DNA of 64,000 bases from Mycobacteroides sp. CBMA 271 (GTDB lineage: Bacteria; Actinomycetota; Actinomycetes; Mycobacteriales; Mycobacteriaceae): NCBI RefSeq assembly GCF_009729205.1, contig NZ_VTHB01000003.1, positions 434,001 through 498,000 on the forward strand, read 5' to 3'. The notes beneath the pieces are model-generated. The model made no database searches, was not told the DNA's origin, and was given only the letters and a program-made list of their open reading frames with translations. Each line of letters begins with the position of its first letter. Position 1 is the stretch's first letter. Positions 51,874 through 61,199 of the stretch are shown piece after piece. A program made the position numbers and the translations under genes.

Positions 51874-52299
51874 CTGCGCCACCTCAATGTTGCCCTTCTC
51901 GTCCACGACGAAGGTGGACCGGATGACTCCGACGACGATCTTTCCGTACAGCTTCTTCTCGCCGAAGGCACCGTATGCGGTCAGCGTCGTCTTATCTGGA
52001 TCAGACAGCAGCGGGAAGTTCACACCGTCGTGCTCGCGGAACTTGGCCAGCTTCTCGGGCTTGTCGGGAGAGATGCCGATGACGTCAAGGCCCGCGCCAT
52101 TGAGCTCGGCGAGGCTGTCACGGAAGTCGCAGGCCTGCTTGGTGCAGCCGGGGGTCATCGCGGCCGGGTAGAAGTAGACGATCACCTTGCGGCCCTTGTA
52201 CGAAGACAGTGACACCTTGTTGCCGTCGGCGTCGAGCAGGGTGAATGCCGGAGCTTTGTCGCCGACTTCGAGCCGCGTGGTCGCGGAAGGGTCAGTCAT
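51808..52299 (-). CDS. bcp: Thiol peroxiredoxin Bcp with replaced C-terminal tail
   Basis: 163 residues of the AhpC/TSA family (BCP/PrxQ). It reduces hydrogen and organic peroxides. Peroxidatic Cys in AAMTPGCTKQACDFRD near 50, with a second Cys five residues on, the PrxQ pattern. The body up to YNVK is normal, but the end KAAHTTTKIQKILAEVAK differs from the usual ATGHVAKLRRDLSV tail, which survives as a displaced fragment at 50151. ATG 52299. The neighbouring DUF3618 gene is divergent, as in M. tuberculosis (Rv2520c-Rv2521). Confidence 0.93.
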   Translation of the reverse strand: MTDPSATTRLEVGDKAPAFTLLDADGNKVSLSSYKGRKVIVYFYPAAMTPGCTKQACDFRDSLAELNGAGLDVIGISPDKPEKLAKFREHDGVNFPLLSDPDKTTLTAYGAFGEKKLYGKIVVGVIRSTFVVDEKGNIEVAQYNVKAAHTTTKIQKILAEVAK

Positions 52300-52377
52300 G
52301 GCCGCCTTCTCTCTATCCGTACAGTTGTTGCCCTAGGGTAGTTGCTTGAGTTTGTCCGCAGACGTGGAGGAGTGCTG

Positions 52378-52614
52378 GTGGCCAGGGATCCTGAGGCAAT
52401 CAAGGCCGATATCGACAAGGCCCGCGACCAGCTCGCGGCGACGGTTGACACCCTGAGTGACCGCGCCAATCCACAGCGCTTGGCCGAGGACGCTAAGGCC
52501 TCGGTGTTGGCGACCCTGAACAAGCCGGCCATCAAGTTCACCATCTTGGGCGTCGGTGCCGTGGTTGCGGCGCTGGTAGTCCGGAGGGTCGTAGGCAAGC
52601 TCCGTCGCGACTGA
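52378..52614 (+). CDS. DUF3618 small membrane protein (Rv2520c-like)
   Basis: 78 residues. N-terminal amphipathic part with the DUF3618 signature DPEAIKADIDKARDQLAATVDTL, then one membrane helix (FTILGVGAVVAALVVRRVVG) and a basic end. GTG 52378 chosen because GGAGGA lies 6 bases before it. Function unknown. Confidence 0.85.
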   Translation: MARDPEAIKADIDKARDQLAATVDTLSDRANPQRLAEDAKASVLATLNKPAIKFTILGVGAVVAALVVRRVVGKLRRD

Positions 52615-52644
52615 TGTAGTGCGGGGTTAATCCGTACCGCTATC

Positions 52645-52675
52645 TTGACGGATAGTTTGCTGACTGGGCTATGAT
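52645..52675 (+). promoter_or_regulatory. Promoter of a leaderless membrane-protein gene
   Basis: TTGACG at 52645-52650 and TATGAT at 52670-52675, spacer 19 bases, with the ATG at 52682 exactly 7 bases after the -10. Good consensus hexamers; the start of transcription should be the A of ATG. Confidence 0.6.
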
Positions 52676-52681
52676 CGCCGC

Positions 52682-53275
52682 ATGTGGCTTCGGCTGGCGA
52701 TGGCGTCCTGGTTTACCCGAACTGTGGTGTTGGTTCTGCTTGCCAGCGTGATTGCGGCGCTGATTTCCTTCGGAACGGATCTGCGTCGCAAGGGCTGGAG
52801 CGCCTCGGTAGCGGAACTGGGTCAGCTTGGATCATGGATCGGCGTTGGATTGTTTAGCGTCGTGGTCGGGTCGCTGTTGGGCATGTTTATGGAGTTTGAG
52901 AAGGAGAAGTACGAGGAAGCGCTGCGGGGGGTCGATGTTGCCGACTTCACGAAGGTCTCGCGAGCACTTGCGCGTGGACCCGTGCCCGAGGACCCGGCAA
53001 TTCGGCGAGCTGCGATGGGTATCGCGCAGATCTATCTCGACAGGGAGCCGAAATCACGCGTGGGTTCGATGTTCGTCTATCCCCTCATGATCGGATCGCA
53101 GGTCTACATTCTCCGTTCAGCGACCCAGGATTGGTCGGGTCCATGGAGTGCTTATGCGACCTTGCTGATCTCGGCCGCACTCGGCGCGGTAGTGACGCGT
53201 GCGTGGTTCCGGCGCCCGCTTCTTCGGGCCCGCGTCGAGCTGTTCACAATGCACGAATCCCAGGTGCTCGCATGA
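52682..53275 (+). CDS. Membrane protein, first of a related tandem pair
   Basis: 197 residues. Four hydrophobic segments (VVLVLLASVIAALISFG, GSWIGVGLFSVVVGSLLGMF, a weak one near 145 and ATLLISAALGAVVT). Middle soluble stretch VSRALARGPVPEDPAIRRAA resembles the same region of the next gene. No named family recognised. Stop overlaps the next start as ATGA. Confidence 0.72.
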   Translation: MWLRLAMASWFTRTVVLVLLASVIAALISFGTDLRRKGWSASVAELGQLGSWIGVGLFSVVVGSLLGMFMEFEKEKYEEALRGVDVADFTKVSRALARGPVPEDPAIRRAAMGIAQIYLDREPKSRVGSMFVYPLMIGSQVYILRSATQDWSGPWSAYATLLISAALGAVVTRAWFRRPLLRARVELFTMHESQVLA

Positions 53276-53835
53276 TGATTCGACTGGCACTGGCACCGTT
53301 CTGGGTGCGGCTCCTGGCCAACATCGCGATCGGCTGGGTGATGGCGAGCCTTGCATTGGTGTTCTGGACGCCGGGCGATCCTTCCCCGCCTCGGGGGCAG
53401 GTGGGCTGGTGGGTGGTCGTCGGGATCGTCGGGTTCGCGTTTGGTGTGTTCATCGCCGTCATGGCGCAGATCCAGGGTGCGCCCTGGCGAGCCGCGCTCA
53501 ACGACGTTCCGCCGCAGGAACGTCAACGCATTGCGAAGGCTCTGACTCGTGGACCGTTGCCGACAGAACCCGTGGCTCGATCGGCACTGATTCGCCTGGC
53601 GGACGGATATTTGGCGCGCGCGGCCCAGCTGCCGCGCGGCTACGGAAAGTTCGTCCTGGGCCTGCTCTGCTTCTGGTGCCTGCTCGCAGTCGTGCAGAGC
53701 CTGAGCCTGCACCCCAACCCGGAAATCGTGGCGATGAACATGCCCGTCTGGGGCTGCGTGGCCATCCAGCTGTACTACGTGGTGCCGCTCGTCGAAGCCC
53801 GACGCGCGTTGATGCTGAATGCTGAAGGTATGTAG
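53272..53835 (+). CDS. Membrane protein, second of a related tandem pair
   Basis: 187 residues with four hydrophobic segments (LLANIAIGWVMASLALVFW, WWVVVGIVGFAFGVFIAVMA, VLGLLCFWCLLAVVQSL, VWGCVAIQLYYVVPLV). The stretch IAKALTRGPLPTEPVARSAL aligns with the first member of the pair. ATG overlap with the upstream stop. Function unknown. Confidence 0.72.
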   Translation: MMIRLALAPFWVRLLANIAIGWVMASLALVFWTPGDPSPPRGQVGWWVVVGIVGFAFGVFIAVMAQIQGAPWRAALNDVPPQERQRIAKALTRGPLPTEPVARSALIRLADGYLARAAQLPRGYGKFVLGLLCFWCLLAVVQSLSLHPNPEIVAMNMPVWGCVAIQLYYVVPLVEARRALMLNAEGM

Positions 53836-53852
53836 GTGGATCGGGTGTCCAG

Positions 53853-54926
53853 CTAGCCAGCGGGAACTGCCCCGGCGGGGATGGGTTCGAGTAGCTGTAC
53901 CCGGCCGTTGGTGTAGCGGGCGGGGATCGTCACCTGCTTCCGGCTGGGCAGCAGCAGGAACCTGACGTGGATCAACGTGGGATCGGTCTCGTCGGTCTTA
54001 CCCCACAGTCCGTAATACGGCCTATCGGTCGCCGTTCCCACGAATCGTCCCCGATCGAAAAACAGGACTTGGTTTGGTGCGGTGGGGTCGCCGGCAGACA
54101 TCTCGCCTTCGGCGATGAAGGCTTGCAGAGCTCGGCAGGAATACGCTTCAAGATCATAGAATCGGTTGTTCCACTTGATATTTCCGGTTCTCGGCAGCGA
54201 GTTCAGGGCATCGGTCAGGATCTGCTGTGTCACGAGTGCGCCGCAGTATGTGCCTCTCGATGTGCGCGGCTCGACTCGGGTGTCTCGGGGCAGCGCTTCC
54301 GCGGAGCGCAAGGGAGTGAGCGCATCGCGGGTGAGCTGAAAGCCGGTGTCGCTTGAGTAGTCGACACAGGTGATATCGCCTTGGCCGCTGAGGCATTCGA
54401 CGTCGCCGAAACGAATGGTCGATCCGGCGGGCAGTGTGTTGCCGTCCGGGAACACCACCACACTGCCGTTGAACAACCCGTACCGCAGGCCGGTGGGACC
54501 GAGCTCGATGACCTGCTGCCAGGCGACCGGCCCGTTGCCGGGACCTGTCGGTCGGGGCGCCTTGGGAATGCCGGATTCTCGTACTTCACAGAAGATCCCG
54601 CCGATCGAACCCGAACAGTGGATGTTGCCGTCCGAGGTCGAGAAATGGATGAGCGAAACGTCCGAAGACACAGGTGCGGCGCGGCTCGGAGCCCACTCAT
54701 GGAATCCGCCCGAGTCGACCAGCGCCCCGTCGGCCACGCGCGCGAGGCGTTCTCTCGCGTCGCTGCTCGGCTGAATGACCAGCGGTTCACTGGCTGCCGG
54801 GGGTTGCGCCGGGCTTGCGTACGGCACGGCGGTGGCGGGGATGCTCGGCCCCGGATTGTGTGGCGCGGGCGCGCAGGCGCCGACGACGAGCAGGCAGGCC
54901 AGTCCAAGAAATCCCAGAGTGCGCAC
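53853..54926 (-). CDS. LppP/LprE-type lipoprotein
   Basis: 357 residues. Signal peptide with lipobox VVGAC, Cys near 18, followed by a proline-rich linker to about 50. The middle has cysteine pairs (IHCSGSIGGIFCEV, ECLSGQGDITC). The C-terminal part (YCGALVTQQILTDALNSLP, CRALQAFIAEG, NQVLFFDRGRFVGTATDRPY) matches the LppP/LprE family pattern. Surface-exposed lipoprotein of unknown function. ATG 54926. Confidence 0.82.
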   Translation of the reverse strand: MRTLGFLGLACLLVVGACAPAPHNPGPSIPATAVPYASPAQPPAASEPLVIQPSSDARERLARVADGALVDSGGFHEWAPSRAAPVSSDVSLIHFSTSDGNIHCSGSIGGIFCEVRESGIPKAPRPTGPGNGPVAWQQVIELGPTGLRYGLFNGSVVVFPDGNTLPAGSTIRFGDVECLSGQGDITCVDYSSDTGFQLTRDALTPLRSAEALPRDTRVEPRTSRGTYCGALVTQQILTDALNSLPRTGNIKWNNRFYDLEAYSCRALQAFIAEGEMSAGDPTAPNQVLFFDRGRFVGTATDRPYYGLWGKTDETDPTLIHVRFLLLPSRKQVTIPARYTNGRVQLLEPIPAGAVPAG

Positions 54927-54955
54927 CGCTCAACTTTATGTGCAGAGTGTTTGCC

Positions 54956-55786
54956 CTAGAACGCGAACCGCAGGATGCGCGCCGATCGTTTCATCGACGT
55001 GCTGTACCGCGCTAACCGCGACGAAATCCGCACCCAGGTCGGGAACAACTCCACTTCGGGCGCATCTACCATGCTGAACTCTTCCACGAATTTGAGCCGA
55101 GGATTCCACTGCTCCGGGGTGTGCGGATCGTTGTAGCCCTCGAAGCCACGCAGCTGATTCACCTTCTTGAACATCTTTTGCGGGAACAGTTTTGAGATCC
55201 ACACCCCGACCACCATGCGGCCGTAGTCGTTGAAAGCCAGCTGCCCGGTGGGGAAGTGGTCGGTGATGGCCAGCATCGTGGCGATGATCTGTGCCTTGGT
55301 GAGGAACGCGAAGAAGCCGTCGGCGACGACCATCGTCGGGCGATCCGAGGGTATGCCCGCGGTCCATGCCGGGTCGGTGACGGAAACTCCGATGGTGTGC
55401 TCGCCCGGCCCCGGCGGCATGACCTGATCGCGCAGCGCTGCCATCCCTGGTAGGTCGACGCTGTACCAATCGACGGTCGCGGGCGGCCGCACGCGACGGT
55501 ACCCGTCATCGAGGCCCGCGCCGATGTCGACGACGACCGCATTGGGATGGTCGGCCACGAACGCACGCACCCGATCGTCGAGAAGTTTTGCACGCAAAGA
55601 GGACTGGCATACCACCGGGGTGATCACCCCAAGCGCGCCGAAATCGTAATCGATCTTCGCCACCGCCTCCGACGCGCCCGGATCGGCCAGGATCGGACGC
55701 GGCCAACCGTTGTTGACTGCGCGCGCCTTCAGGGTGAGGAAGGCGGTTTCTTCCTCGGGGGTGATGCCGCTGGTGTCGATGCCCAT
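54956..55786 (-). CDS. Class I SAM-dependent methyltransferase (LCM-like)
   Basis: 276 residues, leucine carboxyl methyltransferase-like family. SAM motif I is NAVVVDIGAGLDDGYRR near 85-100, then VDWYSVDLPGM and MVVADGFFAFL. The substrate is unknown; such enzymes often modify polyketides or other small molecules in bacteria. ATG 55786. Divergent from a TetR gene with an 18-base imperfect palindrome between them, a typical regulated pair. Confidence 0.85.
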   Translation of the reverse strand: MGIDTSGITPEEETAFLTLKARAVNNGWPRPILADPGASEAVAKIDYDFGALGVITPVVCQSSLRAKLLDDRVRAFVADHPNAVVVDIGAGLDDGYRRVRPPATVDWYSVDLPGMAALRDQVMPPGPGEHTIGVSVTDPAWTAGIPSDRPTMVVADGFFAFLTKAQIIATMLAITDHFPTGQLAFNDYGRMVVGVWISKLFPQKMFKKVNQLRGFEGYNDPHTPEQWNPRLKFVEEFSMVDAPEVELFPTWVRISSRLARYSTSMKRSARILRFAF

Positions 55787-55793
55787 GGATCCG

Positions 55794-55811
55794 ACTATAC
55801 AAGCGTGTAGT
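55794..55811. promoter_or_regulatory. Candidate TetR operator between methyltransferase and regulator
   Basis: Imperfect 18-base palindrome ACTATACAAGCGTGTAGT in the 53-base divergent gap. A second CGTGTA follows at 55824-55829, overlapping the -10-like TAATAT (55828-55833) of the TetR gene. Probably autoregulatory. Confidence 0.5.
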
Positions 55812-55839
55812 CAATTGTCCAGTCGTGTAATATTTGGCA

Positions 55840-56475
55840 ATGGAGACCGTGGACCCCGACGACCTCACCGCCCGCGCCCGGATTCGGGAATCGGCGCTAC
55901 ATGAGTTCGGCGAGAAGGGATATGACGGAGCCACCATCCGCGGAATCGCCGCACGGGCTGGCGTGTCCTCGGGGCTGCTACGTCACCACTTTGGGTCCAA
56001 GCAGGAGCTGCGCGACGCATGCGACGACTATCTCGTCAAGACGATGCGCAACCTCAACCAACAAGTCCAGGCGAACGTGGAACGCGGTGACGTGCACTAC
56101 GTTTCGGCACGTATCCCGATCGGTCAGCACCAGGACTACATCACCAGAGCGCTGGTTGACGGCTCGGCGGGCCAGATTTTCGACGAGATGGTCGCGATGA
56201 CCGAAGGCTGGCTGGCGAGTGCCGATGAACACCGCGCCGCTCCGCCCGAGGTCGATATGAGATCTCGCGCCACCGTCATTACTGCCATGGCGTTGGCGGT
56301 GCCGCTGCTTCAGCAACATGTTTCGCGTGGGCTTGGCGTGGATATTGGCTCGCCCGAGGGTGATCTGAAGATGGCGGCCACGCTTGTCGATGTCTATGCC
56401 AACCCGCTGTTGACCACCGAGCAGGCACAATCGGCGAGCGAGGATCTCGCGCGCCGAATGGGTAGCCGACCCTAA
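55840..56475 (+). CDS. TetR-family transcriptional regulator
   Basis: 211 residues. Helix-turn-helix IRGIAARAGVSSGLLRHHF at about 33-51, followed by a helical ligand domain. ATG 55840 lies 7 bases after TAATAT, so a leaderless transcript is likely; TTG 55834 is the alternative. Likely represses itself and the divergent methyltransferase. Confidence 0.86.
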   Translation: METVDPDDLTARARIRESALHEFGEKGYDGATIRGIAARAGVSSGLLRHHFGSKQELRDACDDYLVKTMRNLNQQVQANVERGDVHYVSARIPIGQHQDYITRALVDGSAGQIFDEMVAMTEGWLASADEHRAAPPEVDMRSRATVITAMALAVPLLQQHVSRGLGVDIGSPEGDLKMAATLVDVYANPLLTTEQAQSASEDLARRMGSRP

Positions 56476-56566
56476 CCGTAAAAACTTGGCTACATGGCGT
56501 CGTATTTATGCCACTACCTGGGTATTCTATGGCCGTGCCACGTTACCGCGTGCAGGCCCGCCTCCA

Positions 56567-56950
56567 ATGATTGTTGTCGCTGGTCTGCGGCTGGATGCGA
56601 CCGCGGTCAAGGCCTCAGCGATGGTGCTCTATCTTCTCGGATTCGCATTCACCGTGTTCTTCGGCGTGGACAGTGTGCGTTTGATCGTCGTGTTGCTCAT
56701 CGGCATCGCAGCGACGGTGCTGCACTACTGGCCCGGACGGTCGAAATTCGACCGAATCTCTGTCACGGTCGCGGTCGGGCTGGCCGTCGCCCTCGTCCTT
56801 GACGCCTGGTCGAGCTGGGTTATCGACCACACGCTGGCGCCCGGCATCGGAATCAGCATTGCGCGCCTGCTCGCTTGGTTGCTATCCGTGACAGGGATCC
56901 TGGCGTTTCCGCGCAGCCTCATCGACAGGGATCCCGGCTCGGAGGTCTAG
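56567..56950 (+). CDS. Small membrane protein of unknown function
   Basis: 127 residues, four hydrophobic segments (VKASAMVLYLLGFAFTVFF, LIVVLLIGIAATVLHYW, VTVAVGLAVALVLDAW, IARLLAWLLSVTGILAF). No family recognised. The start is uncertain: ATG 56567 is the first after the in-frame upstream region without similarity. It converges with mmpL, overlapping its end by 4 bases. Confidence 0.62.
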   Translation: MIVVAGLRLDATAVKASAMVLYLLGFAFTVFFGVDSVRLIVVLLIGIAATVLHYWPGRSKFDRISVTVAVGLAVALVLDAWSSWVIDHTLAPGIGISIARLLAWLLSVTGILAFPRSLIDRDPGSEV

Positions 56951-59850
56951 ACCCCGGTGCTCTCCAGCCGTGACGGCCTCGTCAATAGGTACGAGAGCAC
57001 ACCGGCAGTGCGGGGCGAGCGAGCTCTGGACCACCTCAACAGCAGCCCGCGTAGCAGCGGCGCCGGCGACCACCAGAACCACTTGCCGAGTAGCCCCGCC
57101 ATCGCGGGAACCACGAATGTTCGGACGATCAGCGTGTCGATGATCAATCCGACACCAATAGCCGTGCCGACCTGCTCGATGCTCAGCACGTCGCTGGAGA
57201 GCATGGCGAACATGGTGATCCCGAAGACGATCCCGGCCGTGGTGACCACGCCGCCCGTACCGCCGAAGGCGCGGACCATCCCAGTGCGTAGGCCCGCCCC
57301 ATCCAGGAATATCTCCTCGCGCATACGCATGGTGAACAACAAGTTGTAGTCGGCGCCCACTGCGACCAGTGCAATAAGGGCGATCGACGGGACCGACCAG
57401 TGCAAGTCGTGTCCCAGTAGGTCATGCCATATCAGCGTGGTTATCCCGAGTGCGGAGGCGTAGGAGGCTACGACGGTTCCGATCACTACGGCGGCCGCCA
57501 CAGGGCTGCGCAGCATTACCAGCACGATCAGGAACACCAGGCCCAGAGCCACCGCGGCCAGGAGCAGGAAATCGTCGCTGACGTATCCACGCAATTCGGC
57601 GGTGCCGGTGCCGAATCCGGCGATGTTCATGGTGCTGCCCGCGAGGGTGCCCTCCTTGGTAGCCTCGCTCACCGCGAGCGTGATTTGGGGAGATCGGTGT
57701 GCGCCGTCCGCGCCAAACACCTTGCCGTCTCCGAATACCAGCATGCGGGTCGATCGACCGTCGGGGGCGAAGTACAGGCCGGCCGCCCGCTGGAAGCGCG
57801 GGTCTTGCCAGGCGCGCTGGGGCAGATAGAAACCACCTTCACCGCTGCTGCGGAAGTCCTCGCGCATAGCGCGCAGATACTCGGTGAGCCCGGAGAACAT
57901 GGTGCGCGTCTCGCCTACGGCGTTGGTCAGCTGTTCGGTGATCGAGCTCAGCTGTGCCACTGTTCCTTTCATGTCCTGCACCGAGGTCACCGCGCCCGAA
58001 AAGGACTTCTGCATGCTCTGCGTACCGGCGCCGAAGGTGGCGGTGCTGTCGGTGAGCGAGGCGGTCGCCGCCAACATCGAGTCCATCGGTTCGACTGCCT
58101 TGAGTACCAGTGAGCAGATCGCGTCATTGGCGCAGTTGGGATTGCCCTTGGTGAAGTCGCGCAGTGGGTCCATGTACTCCGAAACCTGAGACACATTGTC
58201 CTGCAGCGTCTTCATCCCTGAATGCATGACGCCGATACCGGAGTTGAGGTCGCCTATCCCGCTCACGCCGCCGGCAAGTCCCTTCTGCAGCTGGGAGATG
58301 GCCGCGGAGAATTGCTTGAGCGTCGTCGAGAGCTGATCGACCGCTCCCAAACGACGGCTCATTTGGGTCGTGCCGTCGTCGAGCTGATCGGCGATGATCC
58401 CGGCCTGCTCGGTGAGCGCCGCCTGCTCGGGGATGGAACCCGCCGGGCGCGAGGCCGACTGCACCATCCGGATTCCGGGAATCTCCATGAGCTTCTTGGT
58501 GACTCGCTCGATACCGATGACCCCGGCAGGGTTGCGCAGATCGTGGTCCGCCTCGATCGAGACGATCTCCGGCAGCAGCCGGTTCGGCGGGAAATGTCTG
58601 TCCATGGCCTGATAGCCCTGGTTGGCGTGCGTGGAAAGTGGCTGCGCGGCGAGCTCGTCGAAACCAAGGCGCAGGCCGGCGACCGGAATGGCGCAGACGA
58701 TGAGCACCAGCACGGAGCCGACCAGCACCGGGCCCGGCCAGCGGGCCACCATCGTGCCCACCCGGCGCCAACGGCGTCCCGGCTGCCCGCGTAAGGGGTG
58801 TGGTTGTGCGAGTCCGCGACGGCCGGCCAACCCAATCAGCGCCGGCAGCAATGTCAGCGACGCTAGCATGCCGGTGAGAATTCCTATGGCACAAGGTAAC
58901 CCGGCGCTGCGTAGCATGCCGACCTGCGCGAACATGAGGCAGGAAAGGGCGGCGGCGATGGTCAGCCCGGATGCCGCGATGACCGGTGCCACGCTGCGAT
59001 TGGCAATACCGAGCGCCTGTTCATGCTCCACTCCCGAGCGCCGTTGTTCGTGGTAGCGCCCGAGCAGGAAGATGCCGTAATCGGTTGTCGCGCCAAGTAC
59101 AAGGGCGGCCAGCAGCGCGACAGAGAAGATGGAAACCTCGATGATGTTGCGTTCCCCGAAGAAGGCCACGATCGAACGTGCCACGGCCAGGCCCATACCT
59201 ACGGTGATCAACGGGATCGCAGCGGTGCTCGCGGACCGGTAAACGACAAGCAGCAACAGTGCGATGAGGACCACCGTGACACCGGTAATCATGTACATCT
59301 GCGTGTCAATGGCGGTGAGCTCATCGGCAATGGTGGCGCCCGGCCCGGTAACCCAGGCGTGCATGCCGGCGGGCGCGGGCTCGTTGGCGGTGATCCGTCG
59401 GACGGCGTCCAAGGAAGCATTGGCCTGTGCACCGCCGAGCTCGCCGGTCACTCGTAGCATCGTGTACACGGCCTTGCCGTCCGGGCTGATCGCTCCCTCG
59501 GCGGTGAGCGGGTCGGCCCACAGATCCATCGCCGAGTCGAGATGGGCGGTATCGGCACGCAGTTTTGTCAGCAGACGATCGTGATACTGATGCTCGACGG
59601 GTCCCATTTTGTGGTCGCTTTCCAGGACCAGGTAGTTGAGGTTTCCGCCGTCGCCGTCCTTGAACTGTCTACCCATAGCGGCGCCCGCGGTGTTGACCGG
59701 TGCACCCTGTGGCAGGAAGCCGCGAGCGTGGTTGTGTGCGGTGCTTTCCACCTGCGGCACAAGGAGGTTTCCCGCAGCTGCGGCGAGTACCCAGAGCCCG
59801 ATGACAAAAATCGCGTAGCGGCTACAGAACCTTGCGATGGCATCCCACAT
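56947..59850 (-). CDS. MmpL-family RND lipid transporter
   Basis: 967 residues, RND superfamily with two repeats of one plus five membrane helices. N-terminal helix (YAIFVIGLWVLAAAAGNLLV), porter loop, first half motif ATTDYGIFLLGRYHE near 260 and second half motif GADYNLLFTMRMREE near 845. The middle loop 430-730 is long and rich in helical repeats, as in MmpL proteins that export lipids or glycopeptidolipids and sometimes drugs. No mmpS partner is adjacent. ATG 59850. A two-component system starts divergently 134 bases away and may control it. Confidence 0.9.
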   Translation of the reverse strand: MWDAIARFCSRYAIFVIGLWVLAAAAGNLLVPQVESTAHNHARGFLPQGAPVNTAGAAMGRQFKDGDGGNLNYLVLESDHKMGPVEHQYHDRLLTKLRADTAHLDSAMDLWADPLTAEGAISPDGKAVYTMLRVTGELGGAQANASLDAVRRITANEPAPAGMHAWVTGPGATIADELTAIDTQMYMITGVTVVLIALLLLVVYRSASTAAIPLITVGMGLAVARSIVAFFGERNIIEVSIFSVALLAALVLGATTDYGIFLLGRYHEQRRSGVEHEQALGIANRSVAPVIAASGLTIAAALSCLMFAQVGMLRSAGLPCAIGILTGMLASLTLLPALIGLAGRRGLAQPHPLRGQPGRRWRRVGTMVARWPGPVLVGSVLVLIVCAIPVAGLRLGFDELAAQPLSTHANQGYQAMDRHFPPNRLLPEIVSIEADHDLRNPAGVIGIERVTKKLMEIPGIRMVQSASRPAGSIPEQAALTEQAGIIADQLDDGTTQMSRRLGAVDQLSTTLKQFSAAISQLQKGLAGGVSGIGDLNSGIGVMHSGMKTLQDNVSQVSEYMDPLRDFTKGNPNCANDAICSLVLKAVEPMDSMLAATASLTDSTATFGAGTQSMQKSFSGAVTSVQDMKGTVAQLSSITEQLTNAVGETRTMFSGLTEYLRAMREDFRSSGEGGFYLPQRAWQDPRFQRAAGLYFAPDGRSTRMLVFGDGKVFGADGAHRSPQITLAVSEATKEGTLAGSTMNIAGFGTGTAELRGYVSDDFLLLAAVALGLVFLIVLVMLRSPVAAAVVIGTVVASYASALGITTLIWHDLLGHDLHWSVPSIALIALVAVGADYNLLFTMRMREEIFLDGAGLRTGMVRAFGGTGGVVTTAGIVFGITMFAMLSSDVLSIEQVGTAIGVGLIIDTLIVRTFVVPAMAGLLGKWFWWSPAPLLRGLLLRWSRARSPRTAGVLSYLLTRPSRLESTGV

Positions 59851-59984
59851 GGCAGCTGACGCTACGGAGAAGCCGCGGAACCCTCGTCGTGCTGTGGGCG
59901 AGACTTCTTCTCCTACCGTGGTAGGACACGCGGATCCGCGTGAAGCATGATGTGCGACGGAGCAACCGGCTCTACGCTGGCGCT

Positions 59985-61199
59985 ATGGACCGGTTCCGGG
60001 AATGGGCGTACCGACGCCGCGCCTTGGTGCCGTACGAGTTTCCGTGGACCGTGCCCGGCGTGATGTACACGAGCACATTGCTCATCGTGGGCTGTGCCGT
60101 AATCCAGCGAGGCTTCACCCATCCCTGGTTGCTGGCGTCGGCGAGTCTGCTGGCACTGGCCCCGATACTCACCTTCCTCCTCGCCGGGTACAAGCTCAAC
60201 ACCCTCTGGAGCGTGGCCTGCAGCCTCGCGGGCGTGGCGCTGTTCCTGTCGTGGCCCGAGAATGTCATGGACGCCGCCCCGTTCCTGCTGATGTTCACTC
60301 TGGGCGAGATTGGTGCACTGGCTTCGGTGCGTGCCGGTCTGCTCGCTGCGAGCGCGTGCGTGGCGCTGTTGGTCGTGGCCGAGCAGTTGCATCACCTGGG
60401 GACGTTGTCGCTTTTCATGGTGTTTTTTCTGTTGTGCGGGTGGATGATCGGCCGCATCATGCAGCTGCAGCAGCGGCTGCTGCTGCAGGAACGCGCGCAG
60501 CAGGTTCGGATGCAGGAACAGGCTGCCTCCGATGAACGGCGTCGCATCGCGCGCGAAATCCACGACGTGATAGCTCATTCCCTCTCGGTGACGATGCTGC
60601 ATCTGACTGGCGCGAGGCGAGCGCTTCAGGAGGATCGGGATGTGGAAGACGCCGTCGCAGGATTGGTCGATGCAGAACGCCTTGGTCGGCAGGCAATGTC
60701 GGATATTCGTGGCACTGTCGGTCTGCTGAGCAGGGGGCCGGATGGTGTTGAGCCGATGCGGCTGGCCCCCGAGCCGGGTATCGCCGATCTCCCTGATCTC
60801 GTGGCCGACTTCACGGCCGCGGGGATGGCGGTGGAGTCTGATATCGGTGAGTCCGACGGATCCATTAGTGCCGGTGTGGGTTTAGCGCTCTACCGGGTCG
60901 CGCAGGAATCTCTGGCCAATATCGCAAAACATTCCCCGGAATCGTCGGCGGCGGTGCACCTCGATGTCAGCGGTACCGCGGTGAGCCTGACCGTGCGCAA
61001 TGACCTGACCCCGGGGGTTCGTATGGACATGCGTGCCGGGGGTGGACTGTCCGGCATGCGCCAGCGGGTCGAGGTACTCGGCGGCGAGTTCCGCGCCGGG
61101 CCGGAGCGGGAAGGATGGACGGTCTCGGCGACCGTGCCGCTGGAGTCCACCGGATCGCAGTGCCGCCAGCGGCGGAAGGTGTTGTGGCGCCATGACTGA
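59985..61199 (+). CDS. NarL-type sensor histidine kinase
   Basis: 404 residues. Five to six N-terminal membrane helices (to about 160), a short coiled coil (LQLQQRLLLQERAQQVRM style), the phospho-acceptor box REIHDVIAHSLSVTMLHL with His near 200, and an HATPase domain with ALYRVAQESLANIAKHS and GGGLSGMRQRVE near 360. HisKA_3 subfamily. ATG 59985 is 7 bases after TACGCT, pointing to a leaderless mRNA. The stop overlaps the response regulator start by 8 bases. Signal unknown. Confidence 0.92.
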   Translation: MDRFREWAYRRRALVPYEFPWTVPGVMYTSTLLIVGCAVIQRGFTHPWLLASASLLALAPILTFLLAGYKLNTLWSVACSLAGVALFLSWPENVMDAAPFLLMFTLGEIGALASVRAGLLAASACVALLVVAEQLHHLGTLSLFMVFFLLCGWMIGRIMQLQQRLLLQERAQQVRMQEQAASDERRRIAREIHDVIAHSLSVTMLHLTGARRALQEDRDVEDAVAGLVDAERLGRQAMSDIRGTVGLLSRGPDGVEPMRLAPEPGIADLPDLVADFTAAGMAVESDIGESDGSISAGVGLALYRVAQESLANIAKHSPESSAAVHLDVSGTAVSLTVRNDLTPGVRMDMRAGGGLSGMRQRVEVLGGEFRAGPEREGWTVSATVPLESTGSQCRQRRKVLWRHD

